Assembly: GCF_002865605.1 (NCBI RefSeq) | Contig: NZ_CP025583.1 | Coordinates: 2,274,501 to 2,338,500, forward strand | Direction: 5' to 3' | From: Paracoccus jeotgali | Lineage (GTDB): Bacteria > Pseudomonadota > Alphaproteobacteria > Rhodobacterales > Rhodobacteraceae | DNA length: 64,000 bases | Shown: one piece after another, positions 45,971 through 57,293 of the stretch | Layout: each line of letters opens with the position of its first letter | Numbering within the stretch: position 1 is the first letter of the stretch | The notes under the pieces: generated by a model | Told to the model about the DNA's origin: nothing | The model's input: the letters and a program-made list of their open reading frames with translations, nothing else | Databases searched by the model: none | Program-made: the position numbers and the translations under genes

Positions 45971-47536
45971 TTGCAGGAACTGCAGAAATTCTGGACAGGA
46001 CGTTCGCGCAATCAGCGGCTGGCCATCATCGGCGGCTTCGTCGCCAGCTTTGTGCTGGTGCTGGCCTTCGTGGCGCTGGCCGGCCGCGTTCAGATGGCGC
46101 TGCTCTATGCCGGGCTGGATGATGCGCAGGCGGCGCCGATCGTCGCCCATCTCGAGCAGGGGGGCGTGGCCTATCAGCTTCGCGGCGGCACGATCTGGGT
46201 CGACCAGACGCAGCGCGACCGGGTCCGCATGGATCTCGCCGCCCGCAACCTGCCTCAGCAGGGCGGGCCGGGCTATGAGATCCTGGACGAGATGTCGGGC
46301 TTCAGCACCACCTCGCAGATGTTCGACGCGGCCTATTGGCGCGCGAAGGAGGGCGAGCTTGCCCGCACGATCCTGTCGATCCCCTCGATCCGCTCGGCCC
46401 GGGTGCACCTGACCGCGCCGCAATCGCGCGGTTATCGCGACACGCAGCCTGGCTCGGCCTCGGTGACGGTGGTGACGGACGGCACGCCGCTGACCGCCGC
46501 GCAGGCCGATGCGATGCGGTTCCTGATCTCGTCGGCGGTGCCGAAGCTGGCGCCAGAGGCGGTCTCGGTCATCGATTCGGCGCGCGGCTTGATCCAGCCG
46601 CAGGACGAGCAGGGCGCGTCGGAGCGCGAGGACCGGATCAAGGAGAACGTCGAGCGGATCCTCGCCCCGCATGTCGGTGCCGGCAATGCCATCGTCGAGG
46701 TCAGCGTCGATCTGGTGACCGAGACCGAGCAGGTGACCGAACGCAGCTTTGATCCGACGCAGCGCGCGATGATCTCGCAAGAGACCGAGGAGCTGAGCGA
46801 CGAAAGCAGCATGGCCGAGAGTGCGGCGGTGACGGCGGCCTCGAACCTGCCCGAACGCGCCGACCAGTCGGGCGAGCGCCAGCAATCGCAGCGGGCCGAG
46901 ACCCGGCAGCGGGCAAATTACGAGGTCGGCAGCCTGACCCGCCAGATCGAGCGTCATCCCGGCTCGGTCCGCCGTCTCAGCGTGGCGGTGCTGGTCAACG
47001 GCACGCCGCAGGACGGCGCTGACGGCGTCTCGCGCATCGTGCCCCGGCCCGAGCCGGAACTGTCGACGATCCGCGATCTCGTGGCCGCCGCCGTGGGCTT
47101 CGACGCCCAGCGCGGGGATGAGATCACGGTCAAGTCGATGCCATTCGTCGCCGAAACCGCCAGCGGCACCGAGGCGGTGCGCGGCGGCCTGCTCGAGCGG
47201 CTGGCGCTCGATTCGCTGGTGCGGCTGCTGGTGGTGGGGCTGTTCGCGCTGCTGGCGCTGATGCTGACGCTGCGCGCGCTGCGGAACCGGACCAGCGAGG
47301 CGCTCGATGCCTCGCAGCCGCTGGCGCAATTGCCCGACACGCTCGACACCCCGCCCATGGTCACGCCGCCGATGCTGCCGATGGCCGAGGTCGATCTCGA
47401 TTTCACGCCCGCCACGGCGATGGCGCTGCCTGACGATCCTGTCGCACGCCTGAAGCAACTGATGAAAGAGCGTCAGGACGAGACCGTCCGGCTGCTCAAC
47501 GGCTGGATCGGCAGCGACGAAAGGACCGCCCCATGA
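45971..47536 (+). CDS. fliF: Flagellar MS-ring protein FliF
   Basis: Inner-membrane ring on which the flagellum is built. The 521-residue product has the N-terminal span (RLAIIGGFVASFVLVLAFVALAG, about 17-39), ring-building domains (LDDAQAAPIVAHLEQGGVAYQL; GYEILDEMSGFSTTSQMFDAAYWRAKEGELARTI), a charged Q/E-rich middle (about 290-315), and a C-terminal span (LVRLLVVGLFALLALMLTL). A cytoplasmic tail that normally binds FliG follows. The only usable start is TTG 45971, preceded by GGGGACAG. FliG, normally next, is absent here. Confidence 0.94.
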   Translation: MQELQKFWTGRSRNQRLAIIGGFVASFVLVLAFVALAGRVQMALLYAGLDDAQAAPIVAHLEQGGVAYQLRGGTIWVDQTQRDRVRMDLAARNLPQQGGPGYEILDEMSGFSTTSQMFDAAYWRAKEGELARTILSIPSIRSARVHLTAPQSRGYRDTQPGSASVTVVTDGTPLTAAQADAMRFLISSAVPKLAPEAVSVIDSARGLIQPQDEQGASEREDRIKENVERILAPHVGAGNAIVEVSVDLVTETEQVTERSFDPTQRAMISQETEELSDESSMAESAAVTAASNLPERADQSGERQQSQRAETRQRANYEVGSLTRQIERHPGSVRRLSVAVLVNGTPQDGADGVSRIVPRPEPELSTIRDLVAAAVGFDAQRGDEITVKSMPFVAETASGTEAVRGGLLERLALDSLVRLLVVGLFALLALMLTLRALRNRTSEALDASQPLAQLPDTLDTPPMVTPPMLPMAEVDLDFTPATAMALPDDPVARLKQLMKERQDETVRLLNGWIGSDERTAP

Positions 47537-48078
47537 CCGCAGCCCTGCGCTTCGAGGATTTCGCCCCGCCCAGACCCGCGCGCGCGCTGTTCACCGCAGA
47601 CGAGATGCGCCGCCAGTGCCAGCGCGCCGCCGAGGATGCCGCACGGGCGGCGCGAGAGGCGGATCTGCTGGCGCTGACCGAGGCGCTGCGCGACGCCGCC
47701 CTGCAGGCGCAGGACCGGGCGACGCTGCGGCAGCGGACCATCGACGAGACGCTGCAGGCCGTGACCCCGGTGCTTCGCGCCATCGTGAGCCAGCTTTCGA
47801 CGGGGATGGAGGATCGGATCTGCGCCCTGGTCGGGGCAGAGCTGCAGCGCCTGTGCCATGCCGGCCTCACGCCCGCCTGCCGCGTCGCCGGTCCGCCGCA
47901 GCTGATCGACCGCCTCACCGATCATGTCGCCGGTCTCGGCCTGAGCGGGATCGAAATGGTCCCCGGCGAGACCACCGAGATCACCTTCGAAGGCGGCCGC
48001 ATCTCGGTCGATCCGCAAGAGATCTCGGCCCGCCTGACCGCCCTGCTTGACGAATTTGTTCCCGCGAAGGAGGCGTGA
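47533..48078 (+). CDS. FliH-like flagellar export apparatus protein
   Basis: A 181-residue mostly helical protein that begins in an ATGA overlap with fliF. An Ala/Arg/Glu-rich N-terminal helix (about 25-85) suggests coiled coil, and the C-terminal part has GLSGIEMVPGETTEITFEGGRISVDP, resembling the C-terminal domain of FliH, which regulates the FliI ATPase. The match is weak in the N-terminal half, and FliI is not in the window. Confidence 0.72.
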   Translation: MTAALRFEDFAPPRPARALFTADEMRRQCQRAAEDAARAAREADLLALTEALRDAALQAQDRATLRQRTIDETLQAVTPVLRAIVSQLSTGMEDRICALVGAELQRLCHAGLTPACRVAGPPQLIDRLTDHVAGLGLSGIEMVPGETTEITFEGGRISVDPQEISARLTALLDEFVPAKEA

Positions 48079-48336
48079 ATGGAGCTGAACCCCACCGTGC
48101 TGACCGACAACATCCCGGTCGAGATTTCCGTCCGCATCGGCCGCCGCCGCATGACCGTGGCCGAGCTGTCGAACCTGCGCGAAAACGACATCCTGCCGCT
48201 CAATCAGGCCGTCGATGACGCGGTCGAGATCTGCGTCGGCGATCACGTCGTGGCCTATGCCGAACTTGTCGCCGATGAAGGCGACAGCGGTCGGCTGAAC
48301 CTGCGGATCACCCGCGCCGCCGGAGAGGCTTCGTGA
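48079..48336 (+). CDS. fliN: Flagellar switch protein FliN
   Basis: An 85-residue C-ring component. It consists of one SpoA domain: IPVEISVRIGRRRMTVAELSNLRENDILPL, then VGDHVVAYAELV near the end, the usual order for FliN. It starts one base after the fliH-like stop and overlaps the fliP start by 4 bp. FliM, with which it works, is not in the window. Confidence 0.93.
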   Translation: MELNPTVLTDNIPVEISVRIGRRRMTVAELSNLRENDILPLNQAVDDAVEICVGDHVVAYAELVADEGDSGRLNLRITRAAGEAS

Positions 48337-49121
48337 CCGGCCAGCCCCGACTGCGGCATCTGCTGCATGGGGCGCTCGCGGCGCTGGCCGCGCTGCCCGG
48401 CGCCGCGCTGGCGCAGACCGCGCCCGAACCTGCCGCGCCCGATGCGCTTGGCGGGGCGCTGGACGGGATCGCGCAGGCCTTGGCGCAGGGGTCAGGGGCG
48501 GCGGGCGGGGTCGGGCAGACCTCGATCCTGCTGTTTCTGGGGCTGACGATCCTGTCCCTCGCGCCTGCCATCGCGATCACGGTGACCTGCTTTCCCTTCA
48601 TGGTCACGGTGCTTTCCATCCTGCGCCAGTCGCTGGGGCTGCAGCAATCGCCGCCTAACATGCTCATCATCAGCCTATCGCTTTTTCTGACCTGGTTCGT
48701 CATGGACCCGGTCCTGAACGAGGCCTGGACCGTCGCCGGCATCCCGCTGCAAAGCGGCCAGATCGGCGTCGTCGAGGCGCTGTCGCGCGGCATCGTCCCC
48801 TTCGAGCGCTTCATGTCGCTGCGCACCGACCCCGCGATCCTCGACCAGATGCGCGCGCTGCTGCCCGACAACAACGCCGAGGGGCTGCGTCTGCTGGTGC
48901 CGTCCTTCATGCTGACCGAGTTGACGCGCGCCTTCGAGATCGGCTTTCTGATCGCGCTGCCGTTCCTGGTGATCGACCTGGTGGTCTCGGCGGTGCTGAT
49001 GGCGATGGGGATGATGATGGTGCCGCCGGCCATTGTGGCGCTGCCCTTCAAACTCGCCTTCTTCGTCGTCGTCGACGGTTGGGCGATGCTGTCGGCGGCG
49101 CTGGTGCGCGGATATCAGTGA
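48333..49121 (+). CDS. fliP: Flagellar export protein FliP
   Basis: Export-gate subunit that forms the core pore with FliQ and FliR. The 262-residue product has an N-terminal signal (LLHGALAALAALPGAALAQ, cleavage near AQT), a first span with LSLAPAIAITVTCFPFMVTVLSILRQ, and the FliP signature region LVPSFMLTELTRAFEIGFLIALPFLVIDLVVSAVLMAMGMMMVPP near residues 185-230. It closes the rightward flagellar operon. Confidence 0.95.
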   Translation: MTGQPRLRHLLHGALAALAALPGAALAQTAPEPAAPDALGGALDGIAQALAQGSGAAGGVGQTSILLFLGLTILSLAPAIAITVTCFPFMVTVLSILRQSLGLQQSPPNMLIISLSLFLTWFVMDPVLNEAWTVAGIPLQSGQIGVVEALSRGIVPFERFMSLRTDPAILDQMRALLPDNNAEGLRLLVPSFMLTELTRAFEIGFLIALPFLVIDLVVSAVLMAMGMMMVPPAIVALPFKLAFFVVVDGWAMLSAALVRGYQ

Positions 49122-49235
49122 ACGCCGCAGGCCTCCGATGAGGGGTGCGGGGCGTTAACCCTTGGGATCGGCGGGCTCGGCCCTATATTGGGGCGGACGC
49201 GCGCTCGACCGGCGCCAGACATGCCAAGGGACAAT

Positions 49236-50288
49236 ATGACAGACATCAATCAGATCGCGTGGGACGATACCGTCCTGCCGTTTCAGCTCGACCGGTCGTC
49301 GATCCGGGGCCGCGTGGCCCGGCTCGACGGGGTGCTGAACCACATTCTTTCGCGCCATGACTATCCCGGCCCGGTCGCCGCCGCGGTGGCGGAACTGGCG
49401 CTGCTGACGGCGCTGATCGGCCCGACGATCAAGCTGCGCTGGAAGCTGTCCTTGCAGGTGCGCGGCAAGGGCGCGATCCGCACGCTCGCCGCCGATTATT
49501 ACGCGCCCGAGACCGAGGGCGGCGCCGCCCGCATCCGCGCCTGGGCCAGCTTTGACGCCGAGCGTCTGGACGACGCGCCGTTCTTCGACCAGATCGGCGA
49601 CGGGTATTTCGCCATCCTCATCGACCAGGGCGCCGGAAACCTGCCCTATCAGGGCATCACGCCCTTGGCCGGCGGCTCGCTGGCCGCCTGCGCCGAGACC
49701 TATTTCGCCCAGTCCGAGCAACTGCCCAGCAGCTTTGCGCTGTCGGTGGGCCGGTCGCTGCTGCCCGGCAAAGACGAGGCGTGGCGGGCCGGCGGCATCA
49801 TGCTGCAGACCCTGCCCGCCCAGCCGATGCGCGACAGCGATCCCGACGCCGATCCGGGCCGGACCCCGGCGCTGATCGAGGCCGCCGACATTCTGCAGGG
49901 CGCCGAATCCGAGGACTGGTCGCGGGCCAATCACCTGCTTTCGACCGTCGAGGATATCGAGATGATCGGCCCCAGTGTTGCCCCGACCGAGCTGCTGGTC
50001 CGGCTGTTCCACGAAGAACAGCCCCGCATCTTCGACCCGCAGCGGGTCGAGTTCGGCTGCTCTTGCAGCGCCGAGCGGGTTCGCAGCACCATGTCCATCT
50101 ATAGCCAGAAGGACATTGGCCACATGACGACGGATGAGGGCATCGTGACCGCCGACTGCCAGTTCTGCGGTGCGCATTACGAGTTCGACCCGCGCTCGCT
50201 GGGGTTCGAGGCCAGCATCGACAGCGACGGCAACGCGCTGCCGGAAAGCGACAGCGACGGCACCGCGCAAGGGGCGGCGCGGGCGTGA
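49236..50288 (+). CDS. hslO: Redox-activated chaperone Hsp33
   Basis: Holdase switched on by oxidation when its zinc is released. The 350-residue product has the N-terminal folding domain and the C-terminal zinc switch CSC followed by CQFC near residues 287-320 (EFGCSCSAERV...TADCQFCGAHYEF). It ends in an acidic, low-complexity tail. ATG 49236 follows AAGGGA; an ATG at 49221 and other upstream starts are less good. The stop overlaps the next gene by 4 bp. Confidence 0.95.
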   Translation: MTDINQIAWDDTVLPFQLDRSSIRGRVARLDGVLNHILSRHDYPGPVAAAVAELALLTALIGPTIKLRWKLSLQVRGKGAIRTLAADYYAPETEGGAARIRAWASFDAERLDDAPFFDQIGDGYFAILIDQGAGNLPYQGITPLAGGSLAACAETYFAQSEQLPSSFALSVGRSLLPGKDEAWRAGGIMLQTLPAQPMRDSDPDADPGRTPALIEAADILQGAESEDWSRANHLLSTVEDIEMIGPSVAPTELLVRLFHEEQPRIFDPQRVEFGCSCSAERVRSTMSIYSQKDIGHMTTDEGIVTADCQFCGAHYEFDPRSLGFEASIDSDGNALPESDSDGTAQGAARA

Positions 50289-51004
50289 TCACCGATTCGG
50301 CAGGCAGGGCAGAGAAGACAGCGGGCGCGACAAGCGCCCCGGAACCCCCTGCCCTGTCGCCGGCCCACCCCCAGCCGCTGGCCATGCCGGCCCTGTCCTC
50401 TCGTCCGGCGCTGTCGGGCGAGGCGTTCGCCGACCGCCTGCGCGCCGCCGTCGCCCACACCACCCCGCCCAGTTCGGATTACGACCCCGAGCGTGACCGC
50501 GACCTCTACCAGCCGCCGCTGCGCGATGCCGGCGTGCTGGCCGCCTTCCACGAGGATGACGGCCGCCTGTTCCTGACCAAGCGCGCCGCCACCATGCGGC
50601 ACCATCCCGGCCAGATCGCGCTGCCCGGCGGCAAGGTCGATCCCGGCGATCCCGACGTCACCGCCGCCGCCCTGCGTGAGGCGCATGAAGAGATCGGCCT
50701 GCACGCCGATCAGGTCGAGGTCATCGGCACCCTGCCCGTCCACCACACCGTCACCCGCTTTCGCATCACGCCCTTGATTGCCATCATCCGCGGCCCCTTC
50801 ACACCGCTGCCCGAACCCGGCGAGGTGGCCGAGGTCTTCACCCTGCCCTTCGCCCATGTCACCGACGCCGCGAACTACCGGCTCGAGCGGCGCGACTGGC
50901 AAGGAACGCCGCGCGCCTATCCGGTGGCGCCGCTGGGGCCCTATTACCTGTGGGGGGCGACGGCGCGCATCCTGATGGGACTGGCGGAAAGGCTGCGGTC
51001 TTGA
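50285..51004 (+). CDS. Nudix hydrolase, CoA pyrophosphatase (NudL)-like
   Basis: A 239-residue Nudix protein. The Nudix box GGKVDPGDPDVTAAALREAHEEIGL is complete and follows HHPGQIALPGG, the NudL/CoAse signature LPGG. Such enzymes hydrolyse CoA and derivatives. An N-terminal extension of about 60 residues precedes the family's usual start and contains low-complexity Pro/Ala sequence. It starts in a 4-bp overlap with hslO and overlaps cca. Confidence 0.9.
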   Translation: MITDSAGRAEKTAGATSAPEPPALSPAHPQPLAMPALSSRPALSGEAFADRLRAAVAHTTPPSSDYDPERDRDLYQPPLRDAGVLAAFHEDDGRLFLTKRAATMRHHPGQIALPGGKVDPGDPDVTAAALREAHEEIGLHADQVEVIGTLPVHHTVTRFRITPLIAIIRGPFTPLPEPGEVAEVFTLPFAHVTDAANYRLERRDWQGTPRAYPVAPLGPYYLWGATARILMGLAERLRS

Positions 51005-52166
51005 CGGCCCCTCGGCAGATCGACGCGCCGTTTCTGGCGCAGCCGGGATTGCAGACGGTGCTGGGAATGCTGGATCGCGGCGGGCATCGCGGGCTGATCG
51101 TCGGCGGCGCGGTGCGCAACGCGGTGCTGGGGCTGCCGGTCGGGGATGTCGATCTGGCCACCGACGCCGAGCCGCAGCGGGTCATCGACCTCGCCGGCGC
51201 GGCCGGGCTGAAATCGGTGCCGACCGGCATCGACCACGGCACCGTCACCGTCATCGCCGACCACACGCCTTATGAGATCACCACCTTCCGCCGCGATGTC
51301 GAGACCTTCGGCCGCGCGGCGACGGTGGCCTTTTCCGACCGGATCGAGGACGACGCCGAGCGGCGCGACTTCACCATGAACGCGCTCTATGCGACCGCAC
51401 GAGGCGAGGTGCTGGACCCGGTCGGCGGCTGGCCCGACGTCATCGCGCGCCGGCTGCGCTTTGTCGGCGATGCGGCCAGCCGGATCAGGGAAGACTACCT
51501 GCGAATCCTGCGCTTTTTCCGCTTTTACGCCTGGTATGCCACCGACTTCGCCGAGGGCACGACCGAGGCCATTGCCGCCAATCTGGGCGGGCTGGGCCAT
51601 GTTTCGGCCGAGCGGATCGGGGCCGAGATCGCCAAGCTGCTGGCCGCGCCCGACCCCGCGGCCTCGCTGGCGCTGATGGCGCAGACCGGGGTGCTGGCGC
51701 AGGTGCTGCCCCGCGCCGATCCGGCCCCTCTGCCCGCGCTGATCGCCGCCGAGGCCGCGCATGACGCGGCGCCCGACTGGCTGCGGCGGATGGCGCTGAT
51801 CGCGCCCGCTGACGCGGCGTCGGGCCTGCGCCTGTCCCGTGCGCAGACGGCGCAGCTTGCGCGGCTGCAACAGGCCGCTGGGACGCCGTTGGCCGAGGTC
51901 GCCTTTCGCCACGGGCGCGAGATCGCCCGGGACGCCGCGCTGATCGCCGTGGCCAAGGGTCTGCCCGTGCCCACGGACTGGCCGGGCCGCATCGCACGCG
52001 CGGCGTCGGCGCCGCTGCCCATCGCGGCCGCCGACCTGATGCCGGGCCTGCGCGGGCCTGCCCTGGGCGAGGGATTGCGCGCCGCCGAGGCGCTGTGGCT
52101 CGCGTCTGACTTTACCGCCACCCGCGCCGACCTCGTCGCCGCCGCCCGCCGGATCGGAGAGAGCGC

Positions 52167-52170
<4 letters not shown>
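51001..52170 (+). CDS. CCA-adding tRNA nucleotidyltransferase
   Basis: Adds or repairs the 3'-CCA of tRNAs. The 389-residue class II nucleotidyltransferase has the GGAVRNAVLG Rossmann-like motif near residue 37, the metal-binding DVDLATDA, the ITTFRRD template region, RRDFTMNALYA and the REDYLRILRFFRF tRNA-binding motif. The start is TTG 51001, overlapping the Nudix stop (TTGA), and the end overlaps the ABC gene (ATGA). No HD phosphohydrolase domain is visible, as in alphaproteobacterial forms. Confidence 0.94.
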
Positions 52171-54022
<1,852 letters not shown>

Positions 54023-54026
<4 letters not shown>

Positions 54027-55264
54027 CGGCCAGCACGACGCTGTCGATCGACCGGCTGGGACGGCGTGGCGACGGGGTGGCGCGGACGGTAGAGGGCCAG
54101 ACCGTGCTGGTGCCGCTGACCCTGCCGGGCGAGGTGGTCACGGGCGAGATTCGCGACGGCCGCATCGCCGCCCCGGCGATCGTCACCGCCTCGGCGGACC
54201 GGGTGGCGCCGCCCTGCCCGCATTATGCCGATTGTGGCGGCTGCCTGCTGATGCATGGCAGCGATGGCTTTGTCGCGCGCTGGAAGGCTGACAGCGTGCT
54301 GACGGCACTTGCCGCACAGGGGATCGGCGCGACCATTGCCGGGATCGCCACCTCGCCGCCGCGCTCTCGCCGGCGGGCGGTGCTGTCGGGGCGGCGGGCG
54401 AAAAAGGGCGTGACGCTGGGGTTTCACGCCCGGCAGTCGGAGCGCATCGTCGATATTCACAGCTGCCATGTGCTGCGCCCGGCGATCCTCGCGGCGTTGC
54501 CGGCGCTGCGCGATCTGGTCGCGGCCGGGGCCTCGCGCACGGCAGAGCTGGTGCTGACGGTGACCGAGGGGCCGGCCGGGCTGGATCTGGCGGTCAGCGG
54601 CGGCAAGCCCCTGACGCCCGCGCTAAGTCAGACCCTCGCGGCGGTGGCCGAGGCCGCCGATCTGGCGCGTCTGGACTGGGACGGCGTGCCGATGACCCGG
54701 CGCGCGCCGGTGCAGCGCATGGGCCGGGCGCAGGTGATCCCGCCGCCGGGCGCCTTCCTGCAGGCGACCGCCGAGGGCGAGGCCGCGCTGCGCGCCGTGG
54801 TCCGTCACGCGCTGAAAGGCGCGGCGCGGGTGGTCGATCTGTTCGCCGGCTGCGGCACCTTTGCCCTGCCGCTGGCCGAGACGGCCGAGGTTCACGCGGT
54901 CGAGGGGCTGGCCGCACCGCTCGCGGCGCTGGATCAGGGCTGGCGAGATGCCCACGGCCTCAAACGCGTCACCACCGAGACCCGCGATCTGGCCGCGCGG
55001 CCTCTGCTGGCGGATGAGCTGCAGGGTTTCGATGCCGTCGTCATCGACCCGCCGCGCAGCGGTGCGGCGGCGCAGGCAGCACAGCTTGCCGCGCTGCGGG
55101 ACGGCCCGACGCGCGTGGCATGGGTCAGCTGCGACCCGGTCAGCTTCGCCCGCGACGCCAAGCGCATGATCGAGGGCGGCTGGCGGATGGACCCGATCCA
55201 TGTCGTCGACCAGTTCCGCTGGTCGCCGCATGTCGAGACCGTCACCGTCTTTCGCCGCGGCTGA
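54023..55264 (+). CDS. RNA m5U methyltransferase, RlmD/TrmA family
   Basis: SAM-dependent enzyme that makes 5-methyluridine in rRNA or tRNA. The 413-residue product has an N-terminal TRAM-like domain, a 4Fe-4S motif (C65, C71, C74, with a fourth Cys near 153 in HSCHVLRP), and the SAM motif DLFAGCGTFALPLA near residue 273. The DPPRSG and VSCDPVSFARD segments carry the catalytic Cys. It could act on 23S rRNA like RlmD; exact target unknown. It converges on pncB with a 3-bp gap. Confidence 0.93.
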
Positions 55265-55267
55265 GCG

Positions 55268-56584
55268 TCAGACCAGCACCTCGACCCGCCTCTGTTCGCC
55301 CAGATCGAAGACCCGCTTATAGCGCGCGATCTCGTCCGCCGGGCCCATCGCCTTGGCCGGGTTGTCCGACAGCTTGACCGTGGGCCGCCCTTCGGCGGCA
55401 ACGGCCTTGCACACGAGGCTGAGCGGGTCCAGCCCGTCGCCCTTGACCAAGCCCCTGAAATCATTGGTCAGCAACGTGCCCCAGCCGAAGCTGACCTTGA
55501 CCCGCTGGTGAAAGCGTTCGTAAAGCGCCGCGATGGTTTCGACGTCGAGTCCGTCCGAGAAGATGACCAGCTTGTCGCGCGGGTCCTCGCCGCGTTCCTT
55601 CCACCAGCGGATCGCCAGTTCCGCACCCTCAACCGGGTCGCCGCTGTCGATGCGGATGCCGGTCCAGCCGGCCAGCCAGTCCGGCGCGCCTTCCAGAAAC
55701 CCCTTGGTGCCGTAAGTGTCGGGCAGCATGACGCGCAGATTGCCGTCATGTTCCTCGTGCCAGTCGGCCAGAACGCGATAGGGGGCCTGACGCAGCTCGG
55801 CATCGGTATCGGCCAGCGCGGCATAGACCATCGGCAGCTCATGGGCGTTGGTGCCGATCGCCTCCAGGTCGCGGCGCATGGCGATCAGGCAGTTCGAGGT
55901 GCCGATGAACTTGCCGTCCGGCGCATTCCCCAGCCCCTCGCCCATCGCCTGCACGCACCAATCCTGCCACAGATAGGAATGCCGCCGCCGCGTCCCAAAA
56001 TCGGCGATGCGCAGGTCGGGCAGATGGTCCAGCCGGGTGATCTTTTCCCAGACCCGCGTCATGGCGCGGGCATACAGCACCTGCAGCTCGAACCGGCCCA
56101 TATCCTTGGTGACGGCGCGGGACCGCAGCTCCATGATGATCGCGAGCGCAGGGATTTCCCACAGCATCACCTCGGGCCATTTGCCCTCGAAGCGCAGCTC
56201 GTACTGGCCGTCGCGGGTGGACAGCTCGTATTCCGGCAGCTGCACGGCCTCGAGCCATTCCATGAAGTCCGACCGGAACATCTGCCGCTTGCCATAGAAG
56301 GTGTTGCCGCGCAGCCAGGTCGATTCGCCGCGCGTCAGCCGCAGCTGGCGCACCTGATCCAGCTGCTCTCGCAGTTCGGCCTCGTCCACGATCTCGGCCA
56401 GCCGGACGGATTTGGTGCGGTTGATCAGCTGAAAGGTGACGTTGGTGTCGGGGCGGTTGCGGAACACCGATTGGCACATCAGCAGCTTGTAGAAATCGGT
56501 ATCGAGCAGCGAGCGCACGATCGGGTCGATCTTCCAGCGGTGGTTATAGACCCGCGAGGCGATATCGACATTCGGCATCATCAT
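55268..56584 (-). CDS. pncB: Nicotinate phosphoribosyltransferase
   Basis: Converts nicotinate and PRPP to nicotinate mononucleotide in NAD salvage. The 438-residue product shows [16 protein letters not shown] near residue 25, [14 protein letters not shown] near 197, [11 protein letters not shown], and [19 protein letters not shown], all typical of the family. Three consecutive ATG codons at 56584, 56581 and 56578 are possible starts; they overlap the pncA stop, so the two genes are coupled. Normal length. Confidence 0.95.
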   Translation of the reverse strand: MMMPNVDIASRVYNHRWKIDPIVRSLLDTDFYKLLMCQSVFRNRPDTNVTFQLINRTKSVRLAEIVDEAELREQLDQVRQLRLTRGESTWLRGNTFYGKRQMFRSDFMEWLEAVQLPEYELSTRDGQYELRFEGKWPEVMLWEIPALAIIMELRSRAVTKDMGRFELQVLYARAMTRVWEKITRLDHLPDLRIADFGTRRRHSYLWQDWCVQAMGEGLGNAPDGKFIGTSNCLIAMRRDLEAIGTNAHELPMVYAALADTDAELRQAPYRVLADWHEEHDGNLRVMLPDTYGTKGFLEGAPDWLAGWTGIRIDSGDPVEGAELAIRWWKERGEDPRDKLVIFSDGLDVETIAALYERFHQRVKVSFGWGTLLTNDFRGLVKGDGLDPLSLVCKAVAAEGRPTVKLSDNPAKAMGPADEIARYKRVFDLGEQRRVEVLV

Positions 56585-57176
56585 GTCAGGGTGACTCCGG
56601 CTTGCTGCATCGCGTCGCTGGCCGCATCGGCCGAGCCGTCAAGGTGGATGGCCCCGGTCGCGTCGCGGATCACGCGCGCCTCGAAGCCCAGATTGCGCGC
56701 GTCGATGGCCGACCAGGCGACGCAGAAATCATAGGCGAGGCCTACGAAATCCAGCTGCTGTAGCCCGCGTTCGCGCAGATACCCTTCCAGCCCGGTCCGG
56801 GTGGTGCGGTCGTTTTCGAAGAACGCGGAATAGCTGTCGATCTGCGGGCGAAAGCCCTTGCGGATGATCATGTCGGCGCGGTCCACCGCCAGATCGGGAT
56901 GGAACCCCGCCCGTCCGAGCCGATAACGCAATGCCGGGGCCAGAGCACCTGCGTGCCGTAAGGCATCTGCGTGGTGCTGTAGGGCGCGGCGCCGGGATGG
57001 TTGTCGGCAAAGCTGGTATGATCCGACGGGTGCCAGTCCTGGGTCAGGATGACGGCGTCATAATCGGCCATCATCGCATTGATGCGGGGCAGGATCAGGT
57101 CGCCGCCGGTCACGGCAAGCAGGCCTCCGGGGCAGAAATCGACCTGCATGTCGACGACGATCAGGGCTGTGGACAT
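56581..57176 (-). pseudogene. pncA: Nicotinamidase PncA, split by a one-base frameshift
   Basis: PncA hydrolyses nicotinamide to nicotinate, the substrate of PncB encoded next. The N-terminal part (from ATG 57176) reads STALIVVDMQVDFCPGG, ILTQDWHP and SYTQMPYGTQVLWPRHC-like sequence, then loses homology near 56915. The C-terminal part continues in another frame with AGFHPDLAVDRADMIIRKGF, the catalytic Cys in GLAYDFCVAWSA, and a stop at 56581. Restoring one G in the coding-strand run at about 56907-56915 rejoins the frames, giving a normal-length enzyme of about 198 residues. Possibly an assembly error. Confidence 0.8.
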
Positions 57177-57293
57177 ATCGCCTCCTTCATTGGAAATCTT
57201 GGTAGCAGGTGAACGCCTGCCGTCAATGGCGCGCGGCTGCGACAAACCCGTCAAGGCTGGACAGCGCGCGGGCGCGGGCCTATCGCGGGGATC

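Noticed and set aside
45925..46122. GTG-started small frame overlapping the fliF start
   Set aside because: It is out of frame with fliF, has no conserved features, and overlaps the clear MS-ring N-terminus.
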